A DNA stretch of 64,000 bases from Apus apus (GCF_020740795.1 NC_067289.1:19798608-19862607), one strand, 5' to 3'. Numbered from the stretch's first letter, positions 48,985 to 63,400 are shown. The notes: generated by a model from the sequence alone, not told the origin. Numbers and translations: made by a program.

Positions 48985-50045
48985 AAGTGTGAGACGCCTC
49001 TGGCTGGCGCTGGGCTTGTTGCTTGCCAAGACCTGCAGGCTCTTCTCAGCAGAGCTGCACCCTGGCCACTGGTCCCAGCCTAGGGCAATGCAAGGGCTCT
49101 TCCTTCCCCAGAGCAGCACTCTGCCCTTGTCCTTGCTGAATGGCAGTGGGTTCCTTTTCCCCTTGGATGGCAGCCTTGCCTGCAAGTGTAGCTCCTAGTT
49201 CTGCCCAAGCCAGTGTCACCTTCAAGCTTGATGAAAGCTCATTCCCTGGCTTTCTCTAAGTCACTGACAGAGATGTTGGATGGGCCCAGGATAGATGGCT
49301 TCAGTGTCCCATGTGTTACTAGCCTCTGGGTTAGCAGCTGGAGAACCCATTAACCCATGGAGACCAACCATCCAACCAGGTTTCTACCCATCTGGTGGTC
49401 TCGCATCCAGATGGCAACATCCCAGACTGGATATGTGAATATTGTGGCAGGTGATGTCAAGCCTTGCTAAATTGGGGTAATAGCCCCCACTGCTGTCCCT
49501 TTGTCCACAAATCCAGTCATTTTATCTAAGAAGGCAGTCAAGTTGGTCAGGGGCAATTTCTCATTGTAGAACCAGTACTGTGTGTTTCACATCACCTTTT
49601 TTGTGCCCAAAACTTCTCAGAGGACTTGCACCATGGTTTTCTCAGAGAGCAATGTAGATCCTGCATAGTCCTTTACATCTTTTTTTGAAAGTGGCTTAAG
49701 ATTTGCCTTTGTGCAGTAACAGAATCACAGAATCCTAGGGGTTGGAAGGGACCTCAAAAGATCATCTAGTCCAACCCCCCTGCCAGAGCAGGGTCACCTA
49801 GAGTACATCACACAGGGATCCCTCAATCTCCACAAGCTTTCTGACATGATGGTGACCTTGATATGCCATTGGCTTTCTTCACCCTTGGATACATCTCCTC
49901 TGGTCCCACGGGCCCAGTTGTCTCAAATAAATGCTGATAGGACCTTCAGCCTTATCTCCATCTGCTGTCACTAAATCATCCACCTCCTTCAGCAACAGGC
50001 CCACTTTTTCCCTGCTTAGCCTTTTACTATTATTTAGAGCATTAG
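48985..50045 (-). mobile_element. Old CR1 LINE fragment (internal region), interrupted by a younger CR1
   Basis: Read left to right, the block follows the reverse complement of CR1 internal sequence. It starts with a GCTCTTCTCAGCAGAGCTGC segment near 49030, then CTGCCCTTGTCCTTGCTGAA near 49121. Next come a GATGTTGGATGGGCCCAGGA segment near 49272, the CAGTCATTTTATCTAAGAAGGC...GTTGGTCAGG segment near 49515-49555, and TCTCCTCTGGTCCCACGGGC near 49893 and AACAGGCCCACTTTTTCCCT near 49993. Divergence from the CR1 pattern is high, so this is an old copy. Its sense strand is minus. Bases 49719-49816 belong to a separate inserted element. No intact reverse-transcriptase frame remains. Confidence 0.8.
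49719..49816 (-). mobile_element. Young CR1 3' tail nested in the older CR1
   Basis: It begins ACAGAATCACAGAATCC, then GGTTGGAAGGGACCTC, ATCATCTAGTCCAACCCCCC and GCAGGGTCACCTAGAG. This is an almost perfect reverse complement of the avian CR1 3' end. It stops after roughly 98 bases at CACACAGGG, where CR1 would continue, so it is severely 5'-truncated. It is far better preserved than its host element, whose sequence resumes after it. Confidence 0.93.
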
Positions 50046-53000
50046 ATGTCAAACTATTTACTAAGCATTTTCATGCAACATTGATTTGAAAAGTTACGGT
50101 TTATCAGTGAAATGTAATGCAGTATATGTTACACCCTAATTATGTGTGAATTAAGTGTTCTCATAAAAAGTATAGACTGAATTTTGCAAATTTTTATTTA
50201 ATTATAGACTTACATTTTGGGGTGCATTAGGCCACCCACTAAGTGTGAAGGCATTCTAGGTTGCTCCCAAAGGTCTACCAGTTGCTTCAGAAAGCTTGGT
50301 TCTCCTTTTTGTCAATCTGATGAAGTTTAGAGGAAATTTTCCTACAAAATGACAGTAGCTTTCCTTTGATTTCTCTACCATATAATTCAATGTTTAAAAC
50401 ATAAAACCTTATATTTGAAGTAACTTCTTGTTAGAGATAAGAATGAAAATATGTTTTTAAATTTTATTTAATACTTAAAGCAAGTACATGCATGTTCTAG
50501 TGTATGCATGGGATTGTACACCACATACAAGAATATAGGCATATATGTGGGTTTCATTCCTTTTACTATTCTGAAAATAAATCCTCTTGGATGCCTAGCC
50601 AGAACAGAATTTGACTGTAAACTTAATGCAGTGTGTTCATTTGTATGGGTTGCTGCAACTGGAATTTTTCAAATGCATAATGTGGTGGTCATGATAATGC
50701 GTTTACAGAGTGTAAAATTTCAGTTTGAATTATGATTGCTAAAATAATTGATCATCAGCATTTGTGCATTGCATGAGATGAGTTGCTCAAGAAAGCTGAA
50801 TATTAAATAAACATCATGTTGGATGAACAGCATTTCTCTTTCCTCACAACTCATCAATGAAACAAAAACTTAAGAGCGTGTATTCTTATTGCCAATTACT
50901 GTCCAAGGAGGATAATGATACAATCTTTATGACCTGGTGGAACTGTATGCTTAAAATAAATTTCCCGTTACGTTCCACTCAGTGTTAAAATACAATCTTT
51001 CTACCAACAGATATTCTGTGCTAAAAATAAAACTAGAAAGGTCTCTCCTATGTAGTTGTTGGTTATTAAATAATGTACACTCTCTCCATCCCTGCCCAGC
51101 GGGCTCTTCTGGTATTTCCAAAGGCTTTGGGAGTTCCTGCATTAGCTCAGGGAGTTGGGAGATGCAAAGGGTGAATGAACAGAACTCTTCTCCTTAGAAC
51201 TTCTCGCTGGTATTAGTAATCCTACAAACGAGTAGAAATATATAGAATTTTTGTTTGTATTAAAAATACATATTTACACTCTATTTCGGATACTTACAGT
51301 AGAATGTTAAAATATCCAACATTAAAACATCCTCCTCCTGTGGGGGTCTTATGTTCTCCAGGTAAAATTGCTACAGAAACTGTTAGGTTTTACAGAAACC
51401 TGTTTCATTTGTAGAAGTCAACAGAGCATTCAAAACGTTTGATCAACCCACATTCTGGGACTGAAGTTTGTTTGGGAGGTACCTGGTCCTCTGTAGTGTG
51501 TTTGGGCAGAGGGGAAGGGTGGAATAAACAGCTCCCTGCTCCGAGTGGAAAAGCACAGGGAAACCCGTGTGTTTTGATGCAATGCGTTTTCTGCTCTGAA
51601 TAAAGAAATAATGCTGTCTTGGGGCTGCAGCCATCAACAGTGCAATCGGTGGAAAACTTTTAGGAGGTGATGCATTAGTCTCAGGGAGATGTTTATACCT
51701 CGGTGTCTTTGTTTTCCTGGAGCAGTGTAGCTGTGAAGCCTGAGAGTGATGCAGCTGCTGCAGAACCAACAGGTTGCAGGGGTTTGGATGCAGGTGGAGA
51801 AGGCAGAGAATGTGTCATGGCGTAGACAAGATGAATACAGGCCCTCCACCCCACCCCCTTTTTTTTTGTTTTGTTCCCTGTGGCAGTCTTTACTATCTCT
51901 AGTACATCTCTGTTTATGTGCCAAAATGATCAAATCAGTAATGATCACTTCCTGGAGTTTTTTTTATAGCTTTTCTTTTTCCTTTTCCATAAGGAGTCCT
52001 TCAGGGCTTCTGAAGATCTCATTTCTATCCTTGTGATAGCAGGTGTTTTTGATATTTTTTTCCCCACTTTTGGTTATTTTTTTCTGTATTGTTTGTTTCA
52101 TCTTTTTGGCAATTACATCCTCAATTTTGGATTATTTTAAATTTCTGTTGCTGAAACAACATAGCTAGTAACTGTGCTTCTGCATTTGCTGCATTAGTTT
52201 TGTGGGGCAGCAAGCCCCTGCCCTTTTGACATACGAGTTGTCCACATATGGTAATTAATATTATCTTTTAACTGCAAGATATTTTTTGTTCAGTAAATTA
52301 TCAGTGTTTGTTTGCAGTCAATAATTTTTGTTTAATACCATTTTCTATTACGTGGTACATTCTGTGATTCTGTGTGTCCTCAGAGAAGAGGATTTTCTCC
52401 TGGTGCTCAATGAATTGTTTTCTTAGCTTTCCCAAATGGTGTCCCATTCTTAGAAATAGTCCAGTACGTGTCCTTGTGGTGTGGATGTACATCAGGGGTT
52501 GGCAGATTGATTCTGCCTTGCTTGGAAATCTCTCAGGCACTGAACTGAATAAAAGTGAATCCGACAGCAAGTTGATGGAGCCTGAGTGGCAATTAGATGC
52601 CAGTTCTGTCTTGATGGATCCTTTTATGCACATTCTGCCGAGGGACTCCAGTGTCTGAGCTCAGTTACTTCTCAGAAGGAATGACTAGGCAGAACACAGA
52701 TCCCCAGTGTCTCCAAACTAGGAATGAGTAAAATGAGACTTCAGTGCTGTGATCTAAAGATTTTTAAAGTTATTGTTAGTAAAAACCTTCCAAAACTAGC
52801 AGAAGGGTTGTATCTGCTGATCAAAGGGTACTGCCCTCTCTTCCTTTGACATCCCCAAGAAAAGATACTTAATGCAAAGCAAATCTTCAGAAAGCTCTTT
52901 AAAAATTAAGGAGAGAAGGGAGGGAAGTGGAACCCAGAGATAAATCCTTAGAGATCACATTGCTTTATTATAAGTTTTTACCTGAAATGAGAGAAACCCA

Positions 53001-56000
53001 AATGCCCACTAGGAAACAATTTCTCTGGCCTGCATTCTTTTCACAACACTCTGTATGTGAAGATACGGGAGATTTAGAAAGATGGGAGGCTTGGTTTATA
53101 ACCTCATTTTTTCTTGTATGAAGATCTGTTTGGTTTATCTCAGCTTTTGCTACCATGCTATTTACCATATTAAAAAAATATATATTTTGATTTATGCACC
53201 TCAGTATCTTATGGGTTGTATTGATCCATTGGGGTCCTTCACAATTTTTAAATTTGTAGAACAATGAAACCTTAATTCAGAAGAGGCTTTCTGAGATGTA
53301 TTATTTTTATTAATGTATATATTTTATATTATTGATTCCTTATTTGCTACTGTACAAATGGAAACAACTTTATTATACTTCTGACATTGTAGTTAAAATC
53401 AGTCCTCTTACTCTAGTCATTGGTGTTTCTCCTTCTTGGTGTTTCAGAAAGGATGCAGAGGAGGAACTGTAAAGAAACTTCCGGATGAGATGTAGTAGTT
53501 AATTGTCAATGAGCTGAGATATTATGATATCCAAAATAAATTTTTGGAGAACCCCTTCCTGCAGAAGTGAGAGCAAGTGTGGCCCCTCCTGCACGTGCAT
53601 TATGGAAGTGAAGTAGAAAAAGATTAGATTTGAACACATACCGAATATAAAAATAATTGCAGGTACAATTAAGATAGGGTGACTATGTGGCAACTGCCAC
53701 ACAAACTTATTCTCTCCTTTTTTCTCAGTGTAATTACTTGAAGATTGCTGTAGTGTGGATGCAGTTTTGTGTTTTAGTTAAATATTGAATGTTTGATGGA
53801 TTAGAATTAAATTGTAAAGCTAAACTGAAAAAAAACAAAACAAAACCTGAAGAAGACAAGACTACTTTTGCTGGTTATTGGCAATGCCTAAGTATTGGCC
53901 TCTATTTCTAATTTTGTGATCTGTGCTATGTTAATATTTGACTATTGCAAAATAGATCAGGCTTATAAATTGTGGATATTTGACAGTCCGATATAAGTTA
54001 AAATTCATTTAGAGAGCAGTACTTTATCAGGACAGGGGAAGGAACAATTCCAACACCTGAGAACTTGAGAACACACTTTGCCCATACTGTACATTGTTTA
54101 GTGTCTGCTCTTTTTCTTGGAGTGCTGATTTGATTTCTCCAAATGTAAAGGATGAATGAGTAGAGTATGTTATAAATCTTTCTCTTTTTCAGTGTAAGTC
54201 CCAGCAGGAGCTCTGCCATTGCATAATCCATAGGCTCGTGGCATGCAGCCTTACCTTTGCCTTGCAGGAGTGCAGTGATGGTGGTTCTGTGTAGCTCCTG
54301 GACCTGCCGACTGTATTTGATGCTTGGAGATCAGTTGCCTTTACATCAAAGAGCCTAAAGCTGAATTTGTCAGCAGTGCACAATACTAGTGGTTTGGAGA
54401 GGTTCAGGCTGACCTGGGAGCAGAAGCAGCCTTTCCTGTACCTGTGTTATTGGAGCATTCATGGATGTGCAGCTTGGGGGGCACTGCCTCCCCTTGCCCC
54501 TCTGCTGCCCCGTTCACTACACTGGAACGGTTCTGTGCTCCTCGTGTTACATCTTTCTGCAGAATTTGCCTTTATCCTTAAACTACAGAGATATTATATC
54601 TTTGCTTATCACACTGTGGCTTCTATTCACAGCTGGGACTCCAGTGCCATCACATCACAAATCATTGTAATAGATGCTGTCACTATATAAACGATATTCT
54701 TTTGTTCAGCAGTGTAGAAGTTAGTTTTCCAGAATGTCAACATCTGAGAGCTCCTGCTCTGTCACATGGCTGTTAGAGCAGAGTAGTTAAACTTCCTTAA
54801 ATCATTTGTTTGATGTCTGCTGTTTTACCTCTGAAGGCACACCATCCACATCAGGATGTGGATATGTCCTGCTAGGTTTTTCCTTGGTTAGGTTTTCAAT
54901 TACTTACATCCAGAAACAGAGACTGTCTATTGCTGCATGCCTTTACTACCCTATTTAAAGTCTTTTGAAAGTATTGGACTGCTCTTTGAATATCAAGGCT
55001 TATTATAGATCTTCCTTTAAGAAGGTATTTCAAGCTTTAATTTACACCTTTGACTACTTAATACCAGAAGAATTGTCTGCTAGGCCCAGGGTGAATAAAA
55101 GTGAAAATAACTTAATAAACATAAAGAAGCCTTTGTTGGAAATAATGGATTGTCATTTCATTTTGGATTTGAAGATACCAAACTTTGTCAAGAAAATAAC
55201 TGTGCTGCAATCTACAAAAATGTTTGATTTGCTGCTACTGCTGAGTTGTTGTAGTAAAACTGGTGTTTCCTTTGCTAATCAGGCAGATTTATTGCTTTGC
55301 TCTGCTTTTATTAAAGCACATAACTTAGCATTTATTTATACAGATTTAAGTTTTCGTGACTGTTTGTGAAGTTGCAAGTTGATGAATATGATGTTCCTTA
55401 TCTACTGCATCTTATTTGTGAGCCCTATGCCTGTTGTTTCCAATAGTCCCATCAGTGGTTTAGCTTTCTTTAAAACTTAATGTGTTGCTTGAATATTCCA
55501 TTTGTCTGAAATTATTACAGTGGCTTAAATCAAATTTTAGTATGGGTTGCCCAAATTTGAAGTGGAATTTGAAATTAAAATTTAAATTCAATTTTAAGAG
55601 ATTATATATCTTTAGAAAAAACCCTGGCTCGGGTGTTGCTGTTCCTACTGCCCTGGGCTCAGCTCTGCCAGCTTTGCAGTACAGCCAGGAGTTGGTGTGG
55701 GGCTTGGTGGTCCCCGTGCAAGGCATTGCTGAGTGCATCAAGTATTGCTTTCCTGAGTGCATTACCTCTGTATGTGGTTTTGAGTCAGCTTCAAATACCA
55801 GTTTTAACTTCTGAACCAGTGAATAATTTGATACTGGATTGTACTCTTGACTGTCATTACTTTACAGAGACATGAGAGAGGGTCGTGAGTTATTTTTGCC
55901 TGCTCGTCTCCAGCAATCTTTAAGTGACTCTACAGAAAGTGGGGATATTGATGTGAGGTTTCCTGTAAAGCAGTGTTGGTTTCTCAAGTTTTGATGGTTT

Positions 56001-59000
56001 TCCTAAGCTTGAAAGATCTCCCTGTGTGACTCAGTGCAGCCTTTCCCTAAGGAGCTTTTGCAAGAAATGTGTGTGTCACAGCGTGTGTACCCTCTCTGTC
56101 TAGCTTGGCCAGCTGTTTTAGGGCATCAGCGAGATGCTGGATTTCTCTTTCTCTCAGATCTGGTTCATATCAGCCAACATCTTTTCATCTCAACCTTAAA
56201 ATTGTATGATCCAAGACAAACTGTACCATTACAAAAGCTTTGTTTTCTTAAGAGAATAATAGTGCACATACCAAAGATGCTGCAGTGGGTTTTGTTGTTG
56301 TCAAAAGGCAGTGAAGAATTTCAACTAAAGAGTAACAAAAGATTTATATTTTTTTAAGTACAGATTTTTGGCCAAGATGAAAAAAAGGATTCTTTAAAAA
56401 GGACAAATGGAAATGCTTCTGTGGTGTTTCCTTTTTTTCTCTACTCCCTTTATACTGTGATTTCTCAGGGAGGCAGTAGTACTGGGCAGGAGCTGTAGCC
56501 AAGGAGAGCTACTATGCTCCAGTTCTCTTTAGGCATCATCATTTATTTCTGTTTTGTTCTAGTTGGTTACAATAATAAGCAGCCTGTTAAAAAAATTATT
56601 TTGTAGTGTCTGTAGGGTTTGTATTTTAATATTTCTTAATTCTAAAAATAATATTGATATTGTAAAAGTGTCTATGCTCTGTGTCTTTACCAGAATTTTT
56701 AAGCTCACCATGCCTCATTTCTGGCTTTGTGGGTCTCTCTGGCCATAAATAACTCATCTGCTTATCTTGGGCAGTGCCTGTACCTTTCCTTAGCCAGAGA
56801 GTATTGGGAATGCTGCTGTGTATGTCCAGGCAGTGAGGAGCTGCTGTGAAGTCCATCCCGATCTTGGTCATTTCATTCAGCTGATGGGGCAATAGCAAGG
56901 GCAGTGCTGCAGCTATCTGTTGGGAGGCTTAGGAAATCTCTCTCCTTAAAATTTGATTTATGTCATTGTTGATTCACAGTTAGCAATGAGAAATAGTTAT
57001 TTTAAAAAAGGGGAAAAAAAAACCACCACAAAAAAACCTAAACAAAACAAAAAACCCACAGGAGGGTTTTGGGTGGAGTGGCTCAGATATGACTGCTGTA
57101 ATGACCTCACCAGGTCAAGTCTTCTGGTAACTAAGGATGAGCAGACTGTTTGGATCCTCAGTAGTATCTTTCTGGTTTGTTAATCAAAAGAAGTTCAGAT
57201 GTTACCTTTAATCTTTTGCAAATACATCTTTCTGAGATGTGCCACGTAAGATTTTTATGTGGAGAGTTACATGTGAAATCAAGTTGCCCCACTGGCAATT
57301 TTGTTAGGTACTAACAAAAGCAAAAAGCTGAATCCTGAAGCTGTAATTGCAAGCCAAGAAGTAAACTTGTCTCTGTTGACATTTCCCATCATATATGTGC
57401 ATATACTGGGTTTCATTACGTCATGTTGCTACAATTCGCGTCTGTTTCCTTATCTCACTGTGTCTGGCTATAAAGGGTGTGCTGGGACAGTGGAATTCTA
57501 TGCAGTGATGGGAGGATTCATAAATCACTTTCATACACATTTTACTAACACTTTAGGGTATTGTTGCTTCTCTGCCCTGAAATATTTGCACTTCACTATG
57601 GCTGCATGTCTTCATCCACGTTTATCTTTGCCCTGTGTGGCCATGGCTGTTCTGTGGATCCAGTATCCTCAAAATATGTTGTGAGTGTTTGGCATATGTC
57701 ATTTTGAGGGCTGGCAGTTGTCCAAATCACTTTAAGACTTTTATATAAAATTCTTACAGTCTGAAATAATAAAAAAATAAGTATTTATATGCTGGCTAAA
57801 ATAAATGAATGTAGTTTCATTGTTAGTTTTACTACTTTACAGGAGGATATTATTAGGAACAAAAAGATAAAACTGGTAATGTTTTCTGAATAATTGCATT
57901 AGCAAATTATTCCACAAGAGAATTATCTTAACTTGACAAAAGAACAAATAGTTCTAATTGCTCTTAAACTTGTCTTATTTAGTCTACAAATGTCACTAGC
58001 AAAATACCATTCTTTTCATTTTTGTGGGAGGGGGAGAGTCAGTGCACTTGTGGTGTGCACACATGGCCTGCTACATGTACAGTTCAAGGGGGTCAAATAA
58101 GACTTCTCTGAAAAGGTGTCAAAATCAGTCTAGTAGCAGTATTCCTGTGAGAATATGGCAAATGGATTTATTTCTGGAAAAAGTTGGTGTAAAAAAAAAT
58201 TGCATGTGTTAAGTGGGTCAGAAGTGCTAGTGTTCGAGACATTTTTGTAATTCCAAGACTTTGCTTGTTCCTTAGCAGTGATAAGAATGATAAGACACAA
58301 GAAAAAGTCTGATAAATTATTTCAGCTGTACAGTGTAATGCAATGAAACATTATATATAAAAATTTATATTTATACGTTGGACTTTGTTATTATCTGATC
58401 TGGTGAACGGTTTCTTCTGAAGTGCAGCAGTTTGTAAACCTAAATTGTTATTACTTGTGGCTGATCTATTAGAAAGTGCTGAATACATCATATTGTTCCA
58501 TTTAAAAATTCTTCTGCTAACCTTGAAAAGAATGGCAAAAATAATAATAATAATAATTTTTTTAAAAAAGAGCAGAAAAAACCTTGACTAGGTGTGACTA
58601 AAATAATATCTACAGTGTTCTGTTTGGAGATGAACCAGACCCCAATATCTGACATGTCTGACACTGAGGGGAAATGCTTGTGCTAGGTGGAGTATTTTTG
58701 ACAGACGTACTTGCTTGATATTCCTCACTGGAACATTTGTCAGTTGTTTCCTTGCTTAGCAAGTGTTTTAGCATGATCACAAAAGTAAACAGCAAAATAT
58801 GCAGGCCTCTATTCAGAATTAAATATCTGTATATTCAAACTGAAAATAGAGGCTAAGCACTTTTTATGGTTGCTTTAATTTTTTAAAATTTATAGACATT
58901 TACCACTTTTTTAAAAAATGAAAACTGCGCTAGTTTGTGGATGCTTTAGTAAATGTGTATCAGAGCAGCAAAAAACATGCAAGAAGCAAGTAATTTCAGT

Positions 59001-60269
59001 GATGGCAGCATATCTTAAAATTAAGGTGTGGGGAAATTCTCTGTTTTGCAAGTTGTAAGATTAAAGAAGTTATTTTTCTCAGAGACCTGAGAACTTGAGT
59101 CTTTGTTACTTTTGCTGATCAGACTAGTAGATCACTTTGATAAATGTGAGTTGACTTTTTTAGGAAAAAAAGCCCCAGACCCACCCTTTACATGAAGTCC
59201 TGGCAGCAGATGCGGAGATATCTGCAGGCAACTGCAGAGGCAGAATTCTGTAAATGAAATTCCCAAATGGTGAAATCCCATCTATTCTAGTTTGAACAGC
59301 GAGATTTGCAGGATGTGCAGCTCAGCCAGTTTCAGATTCCTGGTGTGAAACAATCAAGATAAGAATCAAAAAGTAAAGAAAGGGAAAAGCCCTGTCAGAT
59401 CAAACGCTGCACACTAGATGCCTCCTTAGGCAGAATTACTCCTTCCAGAGTCCTTGCTGCTCTTGCTTAAAATAACAGGAGCCCCATGGCTTAGGCTGTT
59501 TCTCATAACTATTCTTAATATTCTTGATGGCTCCCTGAATTAAAAAAGTAATATGTAAGAAACTGAGCTCTTTTGTAGGTGTGAGCTTATGCTGATGAGC
59601 ACATATTGGCTGATGCTCTTTCAAAAATAGTCTTGGAATTTAATGGCATTATTTTAACATTTACCATATTAGATGTTCAGTTCCCCACTTCACATTCCTA
59701 GATGAACACTTCTATAGATGAACACCTTCAATAACAATGTGCTAAGTGCTTTTATTTTTTGGTGGTATACGAGTGGTTCATACAAGTGAATCTATATTAC
59801 TGACCACCCTTTCAAGATGGTAACACTAGGAAAGATCAGAAAGGGCAGGAGGGTTGGAGATACCATGGGAAACTTCAGTTAATGCCATGCAAAGTATGTG
59901 ATTATCATGTCAAAATGTGATACAGAGATCAGGTAGCTGTTTCATGCAGCAACTGGGTAAGGAAAAGTTGCAACATGGGAGTGGAGTGTACTGAGGTCTG
60001 TGGAGTCACAAGAGCCATGGAGAGAGTGAATATGGGTCAGATGTTCCCTTTCTCTTACAGGAATGTCAAATTAAGCTAATAAGAGGCAGATATATAAAAC
60101 TGTGAAGAAAGATAAGCTATTCACTTTCTGAGCAGGGAGCAGACCTGTAAAATGGCTGCCAGAAGAGGTAAATGCTAAATGTTTATGGGACTGGAAATGT
60201 TAATGGAAGATAATTCCTTTGAGGCTACTAAATACACAGAAACCAAACAAATAGTGCTCTGAAAAGTCA
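50046..60269. other. Intron-like AT-rich sequence, no exon accepted
   Basis: Strongly AT-rich DNA with no recognised exon or transposon. Several plus-strand open frames over 100 codons cluster at 54.4-57.7 kb (54367-54690, 54965-55369, 55482-55814, 56034-56357, 57301-57684). Most start at non-ATG codons and none matches a known protein. An A-poor, T-rich plus strand favours such frames by chance. Confidence 0.4.
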
Positions 60270-60450
60270 TCTTGAGTTGAAAATGGCTAGGAAGTTTTTT
60301 GGGGGACTAGATTATGTTGATGCTCTTTTTCACTTTTTTGGCATCTGCCTTTGGGTCACTGCTGGAGAGAGGGTAATGGCCAGGGAGCCCTTTGGCCTCA
60401 TCTGGTGTGGCCACTCTTCACGCCTCATTCAGGTCTCTTGCAATTTTGTT
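60270..60450 (+). mobile_element. Probable ancient CR1/L3-type 3' tail
   Basis: The stretch GGCATCTGCCTTTGGGTCAC, CTGGAGAGAGGGTAATGGCC, CCTTTGGCCTCATCTGGTGT and GGCCACTCTTCACG parallels a widespread amniote repeat tail of the form 'tgctggagacaggatactgggctagatggacc..tggtctgacccagtatggccattcttatg'. Several positions have changed. I recall that tail as the 3' end of old CR1-group LINEs. The family name is tentative. Confidence 0.45.
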
Positions 60451-63400
60451 TGGATAAAATCTTTCCTCTTGTATTAAGGATAATGCAAAGTCCTAGGAAA
60501 CTAACACTACCAAGTTTTTTCACTCTCATAATTGTTCACAAAGTGGCATGATAGGTTATCTAATCAGACTTCACTTGTTTGTAGGATAAACACTTGCTAT
60601 GTGTTGCTCTGTATGTGTAATACATTAATTCAAAGGGGCTATAAATTGAGCTGTACAGCTTTAATGACTATAGAAAATTCAACAGGAATCTTTCCAATGA
60701 AGCAAAACTACTGTCTTTACTCACCAAATCGGCAGTGAATTTTAAGTTTGCTGAGGTTTTCTTGCACCCGTTTGTAATTAAGAGAAACATCTCCTTACAG
60801 TAGAAAAGCCCAACATGACTGAAATGTTAATTAACATAATGAACAACATTTTTAGGAAAAGCTGTTTTTATTTCAGAATAGACCACCTAGGGTGGCAGGT
60901 ACATAGTTTAATAGTTTAACTATATACATGTAGATAAGCCCCACTTTACTACTTGAAACAGTCTTGAATAAGGGCACTGTTGGGTTGTTACCAATTAACC
61001 ATAGCCCAGGGACGGTCTGTATGAGAGACCTCTCTGCTGTGGTTTCATTTCCTGATGCTTATCAAATCCTTTGAACATGCTGTTATTGATGAAGCAAATA
61101 TATTTGCTTTCCTTGATCATGCTTAGATCCTAGTTTTTGGTTTTTTTTAATTAAAAAAAAGGTGAAGAACAAGTGACATTATTAGATTAGTCTAGTGCTG
61201 CTGTTGATTAATGCCTTTAATCCATTTATTTAATAAATGCTATTCTCCTTTGACCATACTGCTAAAGTAAATATTTTGCTATGTTTATCTGTGCCACAGG
61301 CTGCTTATTCTTTGGAATAGGTTTCAGTGTCTCGTACTCCGTGTATAATTCTAATATTGATGCAACTATTTCCCTGTTCAGTCAGTGTGACAACTGTAGT
61401 TTTTCAGCTCTGATATCTAAATGGTTTGAAAAGATAACAGAATAATATATATATTTATACAGTCTGTGTTATTTCTGGTCTGTCTCACATTACCTAGTAC
61501 ATCATTCTGTGTTAGCTGTGAGATTTTTGTGCTGGGATCCCCATCGTCGTGCAAGGCACCAGACATCCCCAGGAGCAGAGGTATATTTCCATGATCGAGC
61601 TATAGGGCAGTGCTGTTCTTGCATTTCCTCCCTTTCAGGACTGTGTTCCCAGTTCCTCTCTTGAGCCAGGTCTGTCGTCTTCTGCCCCTGTGGCAAGGTG
61701 CTTCAGGAGCCAAGTGGTAGAAAACTATTAATTTCCAGTTTTGAGGATAAGACAAGTGGTGAGAGGACCCAACTTGGAGTGGATAGATGGGGTACTGAGG
61801 TCTCCCCGTGCAGTAGCAGGCTAGGTTTGGCTAGGATGTAAATTGAGAATAAAACTAAACCAAAGCCTTCAGGTGAGGTACACCCTCTGAGCTCTTAGGG
61901 ACAAGAGGCAGCTTATTTGGGATTGACTGTGCTGTCCCTCTGCCCTCCAAGATTTTAGCCTTGAAGTTTTTAGCCTTGGTGGCAGGGACAGCATACCTGC
62001 TTGAGAAGCTCGGCATGGTATTGAGAGGCACAGGCTTTTTTCTTATACCCTAGTCTGTAATTTGACACAGTTCAGTAGCTGCTGTGTTAGAATAAGTTGT
62101 CCTTTTAGCAGGGGTGGCTGGACAGCCAGTGAATGAACACTGGCAGCTCTCTCCAAGTAGGTTTTAACTCCCTGTGAGTCAGAGGCCTCATACAGCACTG
62201 CAAAATTACCCTGTCAGAGAAGTGATGGGAGCACGGGCAGGGCAGAGGTGGGAGAGTTTTTTAGGAAAGATGATACAGTCTACTGGTGATAGGGTGTGGA
62301 GATTTGAGAAAGAAAACATTCTGTGTGCATTGCTTGGTCTTGGACACCTAGAATTGCTGCTTAATCACAGGGCTTACCTGTACAGAAATAGCTTAATCTG
62401 TAGGTTATTTGTGTGAAAATATGACTAAGAGACAGAACTTGTATAGAAAGGTGGTGCTACTGCACAAATACGTTATATAGCAAATGTCACTCAGTTTTGA
62501 AAAATTCCTGGGGAAATGAGAAGGGACTGTAAGCAGAAGTGCAGCAGCTTTTGATGGACAGTGTGTTTGGAAAAAAATAAATGTATTATTCCTCAATATG
62601 TTTAATGGACAATTCCAGGGCAGTCAGTGTTACCTTTTTTGGCAGCATGAGAGGCTTACATTTTTCTCTGGCTTTGCACAAAATAATAATAATTTTAGGA
62701 AGAATCTGGAGTGCATTATAGACACCTTGTTTTAGGGGAGCTGCATCCCAGGGGCATATGGAATATTTAAGCCCAAGCTCCACCACAAACTTTTCTTCTG
62801 ACCTCTGGTGTGACTTCTGAGATTTCAGGAAAATGTTTTCATACGTGTGGGTTTTTTTTAAGTGCTTATGAGTATTAAAAGTAACTCAATTTTGAGACCT
62901 ATATTAAAAGGATTCTTGGATCCCAGGCCTTCAGACTGTGCTGTTACTTTTACATGCCAATATCACAAGTAAGGTCAATTTTTAGAACATTTTGGTTTAC
63001 ATTCATTTTCAAATCTGATACTTTGCTGCACGGAGCTCCTGCAGAAGGCAGATGGAATGCAACCAGCCTTGCTACCATGTCCTCAGATAGGGGGAGAGCC
63101 ACAACTTCAACAGCCCTGGGTGCAGGCCATGTTCAGGGTCAGTGGCCACAGCGAGACTTCTTGAGCCTGTTGACGTCAAACTGTCTGCAAGCGCTGTGTC
63201 TTGCAGCACAACTCACGTCCCACTGCATCGTCTAAATGTCCTCTGCAGTTCATTAGCCTGACTTGACAAAAATGTAGACTGAGCTTTACTCTGAAAGAAT
63301 GCCCTCTTTGACTTCTGGATGCTCCGAAATTAAGGGTGATAGAGGTACAGATACTAAAGGCAACACGGAGCTCAAATGGTGGTTACATTCACTAGGGTGG

